Part shown: in pieces, positions 1-5,191 of the stretch
Position numbering within the stretch: the first letter of the stretch is position 1
Layout of the letters: every line of letters starts with the position of its first letter
From: DAOTTX01 sp034437515
GTDB taxonomy: Bacteria > Chloroflexota > Anaerolineae > Aggregatilineales > Phototrophicaceae
Length of the DNA stretch: 5,389 bases
NCBI GenBank assembly: GCA_034437515.1
Contig: DAOTTX010000222.1
Coordinates: 1 to 5,389, forward strand
Direction of reading: 5' to 3'
Made by a program: the position numbers and the translations under genes
The notes under the pieces: generated by a model
Database searches by the model: none
What the model was told of the DNA's origin: nothing
The model's input: only the letters and a program-made list of their open reading frames with translations

Positions 1-72
1 TTTATGCGGCCAATTTGTCAGGTCAGCAACTTTGCCTTTCACATAGGTGAATGCGTCTTGTATGCTACTCAT
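1..72 (-). CDS. N-terminal fragment of an unidentified protein, truncated by the left window edge
   Basis: Reading the minus strand from the ATG at 72-70 gives 24 codons without a stop, beginning MSSIQDAFTYVKGK and running out of the window in frame at base 1. The start is well supported: GGAGG (complement of 78-82) lies five bases upstream, which is close to an ideal Shine-Dalgarno. The visible peptide is mixed amphipathic sequence with no signal peptide and no motif I recognise, so no function is proposed. The gene is divergent from the anchored protein starting at 258, with 185 bases between the two starts. No convincing minus-strand promoter could be found in that gap. The reality of the gene rests on the ribosome binding site and open frame, not on homology. 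Confidence 0.6.
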   Translation of the reverse strand, partial: MSSIQDAFTYVKGKVADLTNWPHK

Positions 73-77
73 AGGAT

Positions 78-82
78 CCTCC
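78..82 (-). promoter_or_regulatory. Ribosome binding site of the left-edge minus-strand gene
   Basis: The minus strand reads GGAGG followed by five bases and ATG (72-70). This site is the main reason for calling the truncated gene at the left edge and for choosing its start. Confidence 0.6.
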
Positions 83-192
83 GTGGATTGTGGTTGTGGT
101 TATTCTCAATCTTACCGGAGGTTCCACCCTTTTGTGCACCCTGCATCAAGGTGACAGGTGGTGAGTTTTTGCCGGTCAAAAACGCCCTCCAC

Positions 193-221
193 TTAACAAT
201 AGACAGCTTTTCGAGTATGAT
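193..221 (+). promoter_or_regulatory. Sigma-70 type promoter for the anchored protein gene
   Basis: TTAACA at 193-198 (5 of 6 matches to TTGACA) and TATGAT at 216-221 (5 of 6 matches to TATAAT) are separated by exactly 17 bases. Transcription would begin near 228, giving a leader of about 30 bases before the ATG at 258. The position, spacing and both hexamers fit well. It is a prediction from consensus only. Confidence 0.65.
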
Positions 222-245
222 ATGTGCCGATTTGCAAACCCTTTC

Positions 246-249
246 GGAG
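246..249 (+). promoter_or_regulatory. Ribosome binding site GGAG for the gene starting at 258
   Basis: GGAG at 246-249 is eight bases before the ATG at 258. It decides the start. The same frame is open from 222, but the only other upstream ATG would add 12 residues ahead of the membrane segment, overlap the end of the predicted promoter region and lack a comparable Shine-Dalgarno. Confidence 0.6.
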
Positions 250-257
250 TTTATTTG

Positions 258-1607
258 ATGAATACAACCACGCAGCGTATTGCTTATGTTTTTGGTATCT
301 CGATGGCGGTCTTGATGGCGGTCTCGTTGATCTTCCCGGCGATCATCTCCAACCAGACGACGACGGTAGAGGTTGAGCCGACCAACACCGCACCACCGCC
401 GACCTTTCCACCGCCGCTGACGGACTTCAGCAGTATTTCTTTTAACGAACAAGATTATTTGCATCCCAGTGGTGTTGTTGCGGTGAGCGTGCCGACCGGC
501 TGGGAAGTTGTGCCACCGGGACCTGCCGGGCCGACCGGTGGTGTGAACCTCAACCTGAACAGTGAGAGCAACGACTCCACCATTCAGGTCAGTGTCGAAG
601 CACCGCCGCAAGAGTTGACGACGACTGAGTCGATCAGCGCCTACCTACCCGCTGCCCGGTTAGAGGGTGCCTGGGCGGGGACGCGCTTCCTGGGCGGTGT
701 CGATGAACTGCGGCGCGATATCGAAGGAGACCGCCTGCTGGTCGAGTTCGCCTTGCAGGATTCACAGCAGCGCGAATTTTTCGCCCGGCAAGCCTCCTGG
801 ACGGATGGCGATTGGCTGTACAGTGTGCGTGTCGCCGTGCCGGAAAACGCGGTTGACCTGTTAGACTTCTTGCTTGATCCGATGATTGATGCTGTAAAGC
901 CGCAGCGCCAGTTTCAGGACACGCCGCTGACATGGACGGCGTACTTCGATGAAGAAGTCAACCACATTCTGCGCTACCCGACCGGCTGGACGCAGACCGA
1001 TGGCGGTGCCGGTGTACCGACGAGCTTCTCCACGCCGACCGGCTTGCAGGTGCAGGTCGCATCCAGCGAAGAAACCATCGAAAGTGAAGAGGCCGCCCTC
1101 GCCTGGGTGGAAGGTGTGCGTGGCGGCATCGACGCCGAGGAAGCGCAACCCGTCGAACGCTCTGGCGGCAGTGGCTACGCGGTGACCTATACCTACACTA
1201 ACCCGGATGGTGAAATCCGTGATGGTTACGCGGTGTTGCTCAACGGTGAGGAAGGTCTGCTGCACACGGCGGTCGCATTGCTGCCCATCGGCGAGGAGAT
1301 TAGTCCGTTTGGTGCGGTGGAAGCGACCGAGGAACCGGAAGCCACCCCTGACCCGAACCTGCCGCCGGGCATCCAGCAGGCTACGCCCTTCGGTGATGCC
1401 GTCGAGGCGTTGAACACGTTCTCGCTCATCCTCGATTTGAACCTGCCGGAACCCGAAGCTGAGGCCACACCGGAAGCGACCGCGCCGGTGGAAGAAGCGA
1501 CGGAAAGCGCCGAATCTACACCGGCACCGGAAGCGACTGAATCGGCTGAAGTGACCGAGGATGCGCCGGAAGCGACCGAAGAAGCCGAAGCGACTGAAGA
1601 AGACTAA
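258..1607 (+). CDS. Membrane-anchored extracytoplasmic protein with two related PsbP/Mog1-like domains and an acidic E/A/T/P-rich tail
   Basis: This gene encodes 449 residues. Residues about 8-30 form one hydrophobic segment (signal anchor or uncleaved signal peptide); there is no lipobox cysteine. A Pro/Thr-rich linker covers about 35-55. Two globular regions follow, about 56-215 and 221-395. Each opens with a strand carrying a P-T-G-W motif (VSVPTGWEV near 77-85, LRYPTGWTQ near 238-246), then beta-rich sequence with a helical middle, and ends in a helix leading to a short hydrophobic strand. This pattern resembles tandem PsbP/Mog1-type folds (the DUF1795/LpqN kind), but that is my structural inference and not a proven match. 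Residues about 354-370 and 397-449 are low complexity in Glu, Ala, Thr and Pro and strongly acidic. No catalytic motif is seen, so a surface, binding or scaffold role is likely. The gene has its own promoter and ribosome binding site and appears monocistronic, ending before a strong hairpin. Secreted proteins with such tails are common in Chloroflexota. Confidence 0.85.
   Translation: MNTTTQRIAYVFGISMAVLMAVSLIFPAIISNQTTTVEVEPTNTAPPPTFPPPLTDFSSISFNEQDYLHPSGVVAVSVPTGWEVVPPGPAGPTGGVNLNLNSESNDSTIQVSVEAPPQELTTTESISAYLPAARLEGAWAGTRFLGGVDELRRDIEGDRLLVEFALQDSQQREFFARQASWTDGDWLYSVRVAVPENAVDLLDFLLDPMIDAVKPQRQFQDTPLTWTAYFDEEVNHILRYPTGWTQTDGGAGVPTSFSTPTGLQVQVASSEETIESEEAALAWVEGVRGGIDAEEAQPVERSGGSGYAVTYTYTNPDGEIRDGYAVLLNGEEGLLHTAVALLPIGEEISPFGAVEATEEPEATPDPNLPPGIQQATPFGDAVEALNTFSLILDLNLPEPEAEATPEATAPVEEATESAESTPAPEATESAEVTEDAPEATEEAEATEED
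1447..1604 (+). repeat. Low-complexity coding repeat (GAAGC-type units) encoding the Glu/Ala/Thr/Pro tail
   Basis: The last 53 codons of the anchored protein gene are built from imperfect units such as GAAGCGACC and GAAGCGACTGAA, giving repeated E-A-T, P-E-A-T and E-S-A-E-type peptides. A shorter block of the same composition occurs at about 1318-1350. The imperfect units suggest growth by slippage or unequal exchange followed by drift. The tail would be disordered, strongly negative and a likely spacer or cell-wall-contacting segment. Confidence 0.7.
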
Positions 1608-1612
1608 CGCTA

Positions 1613-1667
1613 CGCCCCCTCTCCCACTTGATAGGTTCCCGCAGGAACCTGTGGTGAGGGGTAGGCG
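1613..1667. terminator. Compound hairpin between convergent genes, possible bidirectional terminator
   Basis: An inner stem AGGTTCC (1633-1639) pairs perfectly with GGAACCT (1644-1650) around the four-base loop CGCA. An outer stem CCCCTC (1616-1621) pairs with GAGGGG (1656-1661), and CGCC (1613-1616) can alternatively pair with GGCG (1664-1667). It starts six bases after the stop of the anchored protein gene and ends just before the end of the convergent HNH pseudogene. No T-tract follows on either strand, so it is not a textbook intrinsic terminator. It could stop transcription with Rho, protect the mRNA 3' end, or be a copy of a dispersed intergenic repeat. Confidence 0.5.
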
Positions 1668-1676
1668 GCTATGTTC

Positions 1677-2114
1677 TCATCTTGTCAGTGTACTAGCGCA
1701 TGAGCCGGACTTTTTGACGTTCGGCTCTGGTTGGATGGTGTGTTCGGAGTTGTGCAGTTTGGTATGGCAGTTGCCGCAGAGCAGCACGCACTTGTCGAGT
1801 TCTTACAGCAGACTTTCCAGCTTACGATTGCCGAGGTTGCGTAGGTCGAGCTTATGTTCTTTCTCGTCGCTTTTGGTATGGTGGAAGTTGAGCGCGGCAA
1901 GGTTATGATCGTAGCCGCAACTGCTGCACGCACTACCTAGCCGATCCATCAATTCGAGCTTGCGGGCGATCCCCCGCGCCCGCTGCTTTTCGTAGGATTG
2001 GTGATGTGCGTTTTTGCATTTCGACGAGCAAAAGTGTGTCCGTCGTCCGGTGAGTGGGTTCCTCACAGGTGACGCAGTGGGTGTGTTCGTGTTGCTCGCT
2101 CTTAGGGCGTCCAT
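1677..2114 (-). pseudogene. Decayed HNH endonuclease with zinc-ribbon cysteines, broken by a nonsense codon and a frameshift
   Basis: On the minus strand, the frame opening with ATG at 2114 reads a CSSKC pair, then CSSCGYDHN and LNFHH, and stops at TAA (1805-1803). The same frame continues past the stop as ELDKCVLLCGNCHTKLH and ends at TGA (1679-1677). Together these make the standard HNH layout: CxxC, the FHH histidines, then CxxCHxxxH. The TAA therefore splits one domain, removing the last zinc cysteines and catalytic histidine. Near the 5' end a different frame (2112 down to about 2056) reads GRPKSEQHEHTHCVTCEEP, which supplies the missing first CxxC. Dropping one base near 2055 joins it smoothly to LTGRRTHFCSSKC. 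No ATG is visible in that upstream frame, so the original start appears lost. Intact relatives are small zinc-containing HNH nucleases, often mobile. The gene is convergent with the anchored protein gene and is almost certainly non-functional. Confidence 0.75.
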
Positions 2115-2117
2115 GCC

Positions 2118-2269
2118 GTGTGCGGCGAAGATGACGAAATACTCACCGCCGCCGCCCGCCGCGAAACCGCTGTATGCCGTATGCGGACGCGCTCTTACAA
2201 CTCAAATGGGACAGCAACGAAACCGCCCTCCGGGAACTTTACCAGCGGTATGCCTCGACATCGTAAGGC
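2118..2269 (+). pseudogene. Possible frameshifted C-terminal remnant of an unidentified gene
   Basis: The plus strand from about 2118 reads CGEDDEILTAAARRETAV. After a shift of frame near 2175, the frame beginning at 2177 reads PYADALLQLKWDSNETALRE and then LYQRYASTS, stopping at TAA (2267-2269). Both pieces look like ordinary helical protein sequence and join naturally into one acidic, helical C-terminus. The alternative frames through the same bases give proline/arginine-rich or cysteine-rich nonsense. The remnant begins inside the 5' end of the HNH pseudogene on the opposite strand and has no start or ribosome binding site, so if real it is a dead fragment. I do not recognise the family. 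The evidence is amino-acid character only, so confidence is low. Confidence 0.3.
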
Positions 2270-2310
2270 TCACCTCCATACTACGACCATGTGTTTTTGC
2301 ACACACAGAT

Positions 2311-3768
2311 CTATGCCTTCCGTGCCTCCAACTTCTCGCGGAGGACTTGCGTGACGACCTGGGGGTTACCGCGACCCTTGAGCGCGCCCATCGACTTACC
2401 CATCAACGCGCCGAAGAGCTTGTCCTGCCCTTCGAGGTAACGCTCGACCAGACCGGCGTTGTCGTTCAGCACGCCTTCGATAATCTCGCCGATCTGTCCC
2501 TCATCGCTGACCTGTCCCAGCCCTTCACGCTCGACGATAGCGTTGGGAGCGTCGCCTGTTTCCCACATTAACGCAAGAACTTTTTCCGCACTGCCCTTAT
2601 TGAGCTTGTCGCTATCCACCAGCTTGACCAGTTCGGCGAGGTGCGGCGCGGTGACGTTTGTCTCACCGACGGCTTCACGATCCACACCTTCTTTGTTGAA
2701 GATGCTGAAGAGTGACACCAAAATCCAGTTTGCCGCCGATTTCGGGTCGGCACCGGCGGCGATGACTTGCTCGTAATAATCCGCGATGGAACGCTCACTG
2801 ACCAGTAACCGGGCGTCATAGTCGCTCAGATCAAGTTCATCCATAAAGCGTTTTTGCTTGGCGTCGGGCAGTTCTGGCAAGGCCGCCTGCACTGACTCAA
2901 CGTACTCGCCGGACATCTCCACCACCGGCAGATCGGGTTCGGGGAAGTAGCGGTATTCATCAGCGCGTTCTTTGTAGCGTTGGATGCGAATCTTGCTGAG
3001 TTGCTCATCCCAGCCGAGGGTCGCCGGTTTGACGGTATCCCCGCCTTCATAGAGTTTGATCTGCCGGGCGACTTCGGCATCAATGGCACGCACCATACTA
3101 CGGATGCTGTTCAAGTTCTTGATTTCTGTGCGGGTGCGGAACTCGGTGTCGTCCGGGTGCATCACGCTGACGTTGGCCTCAAAGCGCAGCACGCCTTTGG
3201 ACATATCGCCGTGGTTCACACCAAGATACTGCAAGATCGCCCGTAGTTTACGCGCATAGGCTTCGGCCTCGGCACTGTTGCGGATATCCGGCTCGGAGAC
3301 GATTTCCAGCAGTGGTACCCCCGCACGGTTGAGGTCAACCAGACTGAAGCCACCGCCGACATGCTGTGACTTGCCGGTGTCCTCTTCCATGTGGGCGCGG
3401 GTGACGCCGATGCGCTTCTCGGTGCCGTCTTCGAGCGTGATGTCGATGTAGCCATTTACTGCCAGCGGATACTCGTACTGGCTGATCTGGTAGCCTTTGG
3501 GTAGGTCAGGGTAGAAATAGCTCTTACGGGCGAACTGGTTAAACGGCGGGATCGTGCAATTCAGCGCCAGCCCGACCATTGTGCCGTATTCCATCGCCTG
3601 CTGGTTGATGACGGGCAGCGTCCCCGGCAGTGCCATCGACACCGCATCGACGGCGGTGTTAGGTGCAGCCCGCACACCATCTACGACCGGGCAGGGGCTA
3701 AACATCTTGCTTTCGGTCAGCATCTCGGCGTGGACTTCCAGGCCGATAATCGTTTTCCATTCGCTCAT
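2311..3768 (-). CDS. gatB: Aspartyl/glutamyl-tRNA(Asn/Gln) amidotransferase subunit B
   Basis: GatB is the tRNA-binding and kinase-like subunit of the GatCAB amidotransferase. It phosphorylates the side chain of Glu-tRNA(Gln) (or Asp-tRNA(Asn)) and lets ammonia from GatA convert it to Gln-tRNA (or Asn-tRNA). The product is cytoplasmic. The 485-residue protein is full length. Visible signatures are IGLEVHAE (8-15), YFYPDLPKGYQISQYE (84-99), the HMEEDTGKS region (126-134), SLVDLNRAGVPLLEIVSEPD (142-161), TRTEIKNLNSIRS (212-224) and YRYFPEPDLP (272-281). The helical YqeY-like C-terminal tail ends in GNPQVVTQVLREKLEARKA. The ATG at 3768 was chosen because MSEWKTIIGLEVH matches the family N-terminus; the open frame upstream to 3846 overlaps the previous gene and is not GatB-like. 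The N-terminal cysteine cluster of some GatBs is absent except for one Cys (SPCPVV). gatA and gatC are not in the window. gatB lies 49 bases after the toroid gene on the same strand. Confidence 0.97.
   Translation of the reverse strand: MSEWKTIIGLEVHAEMLTESKMFSPCPVVDGVRAAPNTAVDAVSMALPGTLPVINQQAMEYGTMVGLALNCTIPPFNQFARKSYFYPDLPKGYQISQYEYPLAVNGYIDITLEDGTEKRIGVTRAHMEEDTGKSQHVGGGFSLVDLNRAGVPLLEIVSEPDIRNSAEAEAYARKLRAILQYLGVNHGDMSKGVLRFEANVSVMHPDDTEFRTRTEIKNLNSIRSMVRAIDAEVARQIKLYEGGDTVKPATLGWDEQLSKIRIQRYKERADEYRYFPEPDLPVVEMSGEYVESVQAALPELPDAKQKRFMDELDLSDYDARLLVSERSIADYYEQVIAAGADPKSAANWILVSLFSIFNKEGVDREAVGETNVTAPHLAELVKLVDSDKLNKGSAEKVLALMWETGDAPNAIVEREGLGQVSDEGQIGEIIEGVLNDNAGLVERYLEGQDKLFGALMGKSMGALKGRGNPQVVTQVLREKLEARKA
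3743..3752. promoter_or_regulatory. Third copy of CCGATAATCG, inside the start of gatB
   Basis: The ten bases CCGATAATCG, identical to one operator-like arm upstream of the toroid gene (4716-4725), occur 16-25 bases inside the gatB coding region. Here they encode part of the conserved T-I-I-G peptide, so protein constraint alone could explain the match. If it is a real site, it lies where a bound repressor could block early elongation of gatB. Confidence 0.25.
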
Positions 3769-3808
3769 GATGATCTCGATCCTGTGGTGACTACTAATGA
3801 TGCGGAGA

Positions 3809-3817
3809 ATTGTACCA
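3809..3817 (-). promoter_or_regulatory. Extended -10 promoter element upstream of gatB
   Basis: The minus strand reads TGGTACAAT, an extended -10 (TGn plus TACAAT, 5 of 6 matches to TATAAT), in the 49-base gap between the toroid stop codon and the gatB start. No recognisable -35 hexamer lies 16-18 bases upstream, as is tolerated for extended -10 promoters. Transcription would start near 3802, leaving a leader of about 33 bases. gatB could thus be expressed both from here and by read-through. Confidence 0.35.
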
Positions 3818-4702
3818 TTACCAGCGCCCGAACGCACGCAGCACACGCATGTTTCGCAGTGTCAGCACACCACCCCAGGCTTGTCTGGTCAGCTCCCAGG
3901 TTTCTGGCTCACCCCATTGCCAGTTCGGGAACCAGGCACCACTTTCATCTTGCGTGGCGACGAGAAAGTCGAGGTTCTTTTCAATGATTTCATCATCGAA
4001 CAATGCGGCAAAGGGCGACAGCGGCGACCTCACGATGGAGAGCGGCGGTAGACCGTAGCTATGCCATTGGTCGGCGTCGGTTTCGACGGTTGCGGGGACA
4101 ATCCGCGAGAGATGCTCCAAAACGGTCGTCTGGATGTTTTCCGGCAGACCAATCGTCTCGGAAAAGCGCACGTAGCATTGTAGGTCGTGCATATCCATCT
4201 CATCAGGGTGATCTTGCAGATGAGTGACCACCGCTGCCACTACTCGCTGGCGCATCGCCTCGGTGAAGTGATCGGCGTAATCATAGAGATACCCGGCGAT
4301 CTCCGCACGCGGGTTAGCGAGGCGCTCGTCAAGGTCATTGCTGAACTGCCACCAGGGCGCGTGCGGCGCATCGTCGATGTTCGCCGGGATAATGGGCCAG
4401 TTGTTCGAGGCTTCGTCGTAGGTGGCGTTGAGATAGGCACAAGCGGCCTTTACTAACGGATGGTTAGCAGGCGCGTTGACTTCACGGCAGCGTTGCAGGG
4501 CGACGGTCGTCGCAATCACCGAGGAGGCTTCAAGGTGAATGTCGGGTTCCAGGCTGTACCCAAAACCACCGTCATCGGCTTGAAAGGCCGCCAGTGCCTC
4601 AAGGATGTCGGCGGCGCTGCGTTTTTCAAAGTGATATTCGTACAGCAGATGCTCCAGAGTGCGGGCCGTTGTTTGCAGATAACCGACTGCGTCTTGCCAC
4701 AT
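3818..4702 (-). CDS. Alpha-alpha toroid protein (prenyltransferase/squalene-cyclase repeat-like), function unknown
   Basis: The 294-residue protein has no signal peptide or membrane helix and should be cytoplasmic. Residues 39-70 contain a repeat typical of the terpenoid cyclase/protein prenyltransferase toroid superfamily: an A-F-Q-x-D-D-G-G-F-G core followed by SLEPDIHLEASSVIATTVALQ-type helix. A second repeat near 247-282 has the matching ATQDESGAWFPNWQWG core and a terminal helix. Between them are helices rich in Trp, His and acidic residues (HAPWWQF at 114-120, DMHDLQCYV at 170-178). The DxDD protonation motif of squalene-hopene cyclases and a clear diphosphate-binding aspartate cluster are absent, so a cyclase reaction should not be assumed. 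Proteins of this length and style occur as uncharacterised toroid proteins in Gram-positive bacteria and Chloroflexota. The ATG at 4702 follows GGAG (complement of 4714-4717) by 11 bases. The gene has its own promoter with a palindrome pair and is followed 49 bases later by gatB. Confidence 0.8.
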   Translation of the reverse strand: MWQDAVGYLQTTARTLEHLLYEYHFEKRSAADILEALAAFQADDGGFGYSLEPDIHLEASSVIATTVALQRCREVNAPANHPLVKAACAYLNATYDEASNNWPIIPANIDDAPHAPWWQFSNDLDERLANPRAEIAGYLYDYADHFTEAMRQRVVAAVVTHLQDHPDEMDMHDLQCYVRFSETIGLPENIQTTVLEHLSRIVPATVETDADQWHSYGLPPLSIVRSPLSPFAALFDDEIIEKNLDFLVATQDESGAWFPNWQWGEPETWELTRQAWGGVLTLRNMRVLRAFGRW

Positions 4703-4715
4703 AATAGGGTTTTCT

Positions 4716-4755
4716 CCGATAATCGAACATTAATTCTATTTTAGACGATTATCGG
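4716..4755. repeat. Inverted repeat of two 10-bp arms, each a CGAT(A/T)ATCG palindrome; probable operator pair
   Basis: CCGATAATCG (4716-4725) and CGATTATCGG (4746-4755) are perfect reverse complements separated by 20 bases. Each arm also contains its own 9-bp palindrome, CGAT-A/T-ATCG, and the two centres are 30 bp apart, about three helical turns. On the minus strand one arm fills the end of the -35/-10 spacer next to the -35 box. The other begins at the predicted transcription start and touches the Shine-Dalgarno GGAG. This is the geometry of a repressor binding two sites cooperatively. Neither side has a T-tract, which argues against an intrinsic terminator, although a read-through transcript could fold into a 10-bp stem. 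Confidence 0.55.
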
Positions 4756-4761
4756 TGTGAA
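4733..4761 (-). promoter_or_regulatory. Sigma-70 type promoter for the toroid gene
   Basis: The minus strand has TTCACA (complement of 4756-4761, 5 of 6 matches to TTGACA), a 17-base spacer, and TAGAAT (complement of 4733-4738, 5 of 6 matches to TATAAT). The -35 box directly abuts the stop codon of the preceding TPR gene. Transcription should begin near 4726, giving a leader of about 24 bases before the ATG at 4702. Both hexamers and the spacing are good, and the spacer carries one palindrome of the operator pair. Confidence 0.6.
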
Positions 4762-5124
4762 TCAAATGACCAATACCAAACCCACGATGAAAATCACGAT
4801 GACGAGCATAATAACGGCGATGATGCCGTACATGGCGATGGTTCGGTTGTCTGACGCTTGCTGCTTGTATTCGATTTTTTCCAGGCCGGTCTTGGCAGTT
4901 TTGTTATCCGGGTTGACATCCAGCACGCGGTTTAACCACTGCTGCCGTTCTGGATCGTTATTGGCGAGTTTTGCCAGCCACAGCATGGCGGTCTCGTTGT
5001 GACGATCCCGTCCGTATACCTGACGCAACATCACTCTTGCCCCATCACGATTGCCACCCTTTGCAGCGCGGATCGCTAGTTGGAGCAGTTCTTCGTTGTT
5101 GGTTTGTTTATCATCTACGACCAT
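4762..5124 (-). CDS. Small TPR-like protein with a C-terminal membrane anchor
   Basis: The 120-residue protein starts at the ATG at 5124-5122; a GGGG run nine bases upstream may serve as ribosome binding site. A TTG in the same frame at 5139 would add only five residues and is less likely. Residues about 9-85 form helix pairs of tetratricopeptide character: LLQLAIRAAKGGNRDGARVML, then NETAMLWLAKL, then RQQWLNRVLDVNPDNKTAKTG, with the typical Ala/Leu spacing and the NP-D-N turn. Residues about 96-119 are one strongly hydrophobic helix rich in Ile and Val that ends at the C-terminus, so the TPR part should face the cytoplasm with the protein tail-anchored. The TPR part probably binds a partner protein; none is indicated by the sequence. 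Short proteins joining one or two such repeats to a membrane helix are frequent in Chloroflexota. The gene has its own candidate promoter and lies 59 bases upstream of the toroid gene on the same strand. Confidence 0.8.
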   Translation of the reverse strand: MVVDDKQTNNEELLQLAIRAAKGGNRDGARVMLRQVYGRDRHNETAMLWLAKLANNDPERQQWLNRVLDVNPDNKTAKTGLEKIEYKQQASDNRTIAMYGIIAVIMLVIVIFIVGLVLVI

Positions 5125-5163
5125 AGTTTTGGACCCCAAGAGTTAATCGCTTCCATACTACCT

Positions 5164-5191
5164 ATTCTATACAAAATTTTAACAATGCAAA
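5164..5191 (-). promoter_or_regulatory. Candidate promoter for the TPR/tail-anchored gene
   Basis: The minus strand has TTTGCA (complement of 5186-5191), a 16-base AT-rich spacer, and TAGAAT (complement of 5164-5169). The -10 box is identical to that of the toroid gene. The -35 box is a weaker match. The element lies about 40 bases before the ATG at 5124. Confidence 0.4.

Noticed and set aside
69..611. Long open frame of 180 codons on the minus strand opposite the start of the anchored protein gene
   Set aside because: It is arginine-rich antisense sequence overlapping a well-supported gene, promoter and ribosome binding site, and it has no family features.
2285..2306. Small TGTG/CACA stem with a T-rich loop just downstream of gatB
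   Set aside because: The stem is only four base pairs, too weak to call a terminator.
2014..2571. Open frame of 185 codons on the plus strand crossing the HNH remnant and the 3' end of gatB
   Set aside because: Its second half is the antisense of gatB and its first half the antisense of the HNH remnant. It has no ribosome binding site and its composition changes at the gene boundary.
3598..3702. GatB lacks most cysteines of the N-terminal cluster known in some family members
   Set aside because: From memory, GatB proteins of Staphylococcus type also lack these cysteines (the S-K-M-F-S-P-x-P form), so this is a known variant and not a defect.
4716..4755. Inverted repeat read as a Rho-independent terminator of the TPR gene
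   Set aside because: The loop would be 20 bases and no T-tract follows on either strand. The arms coincide with promoter elements, which fits an operator better.
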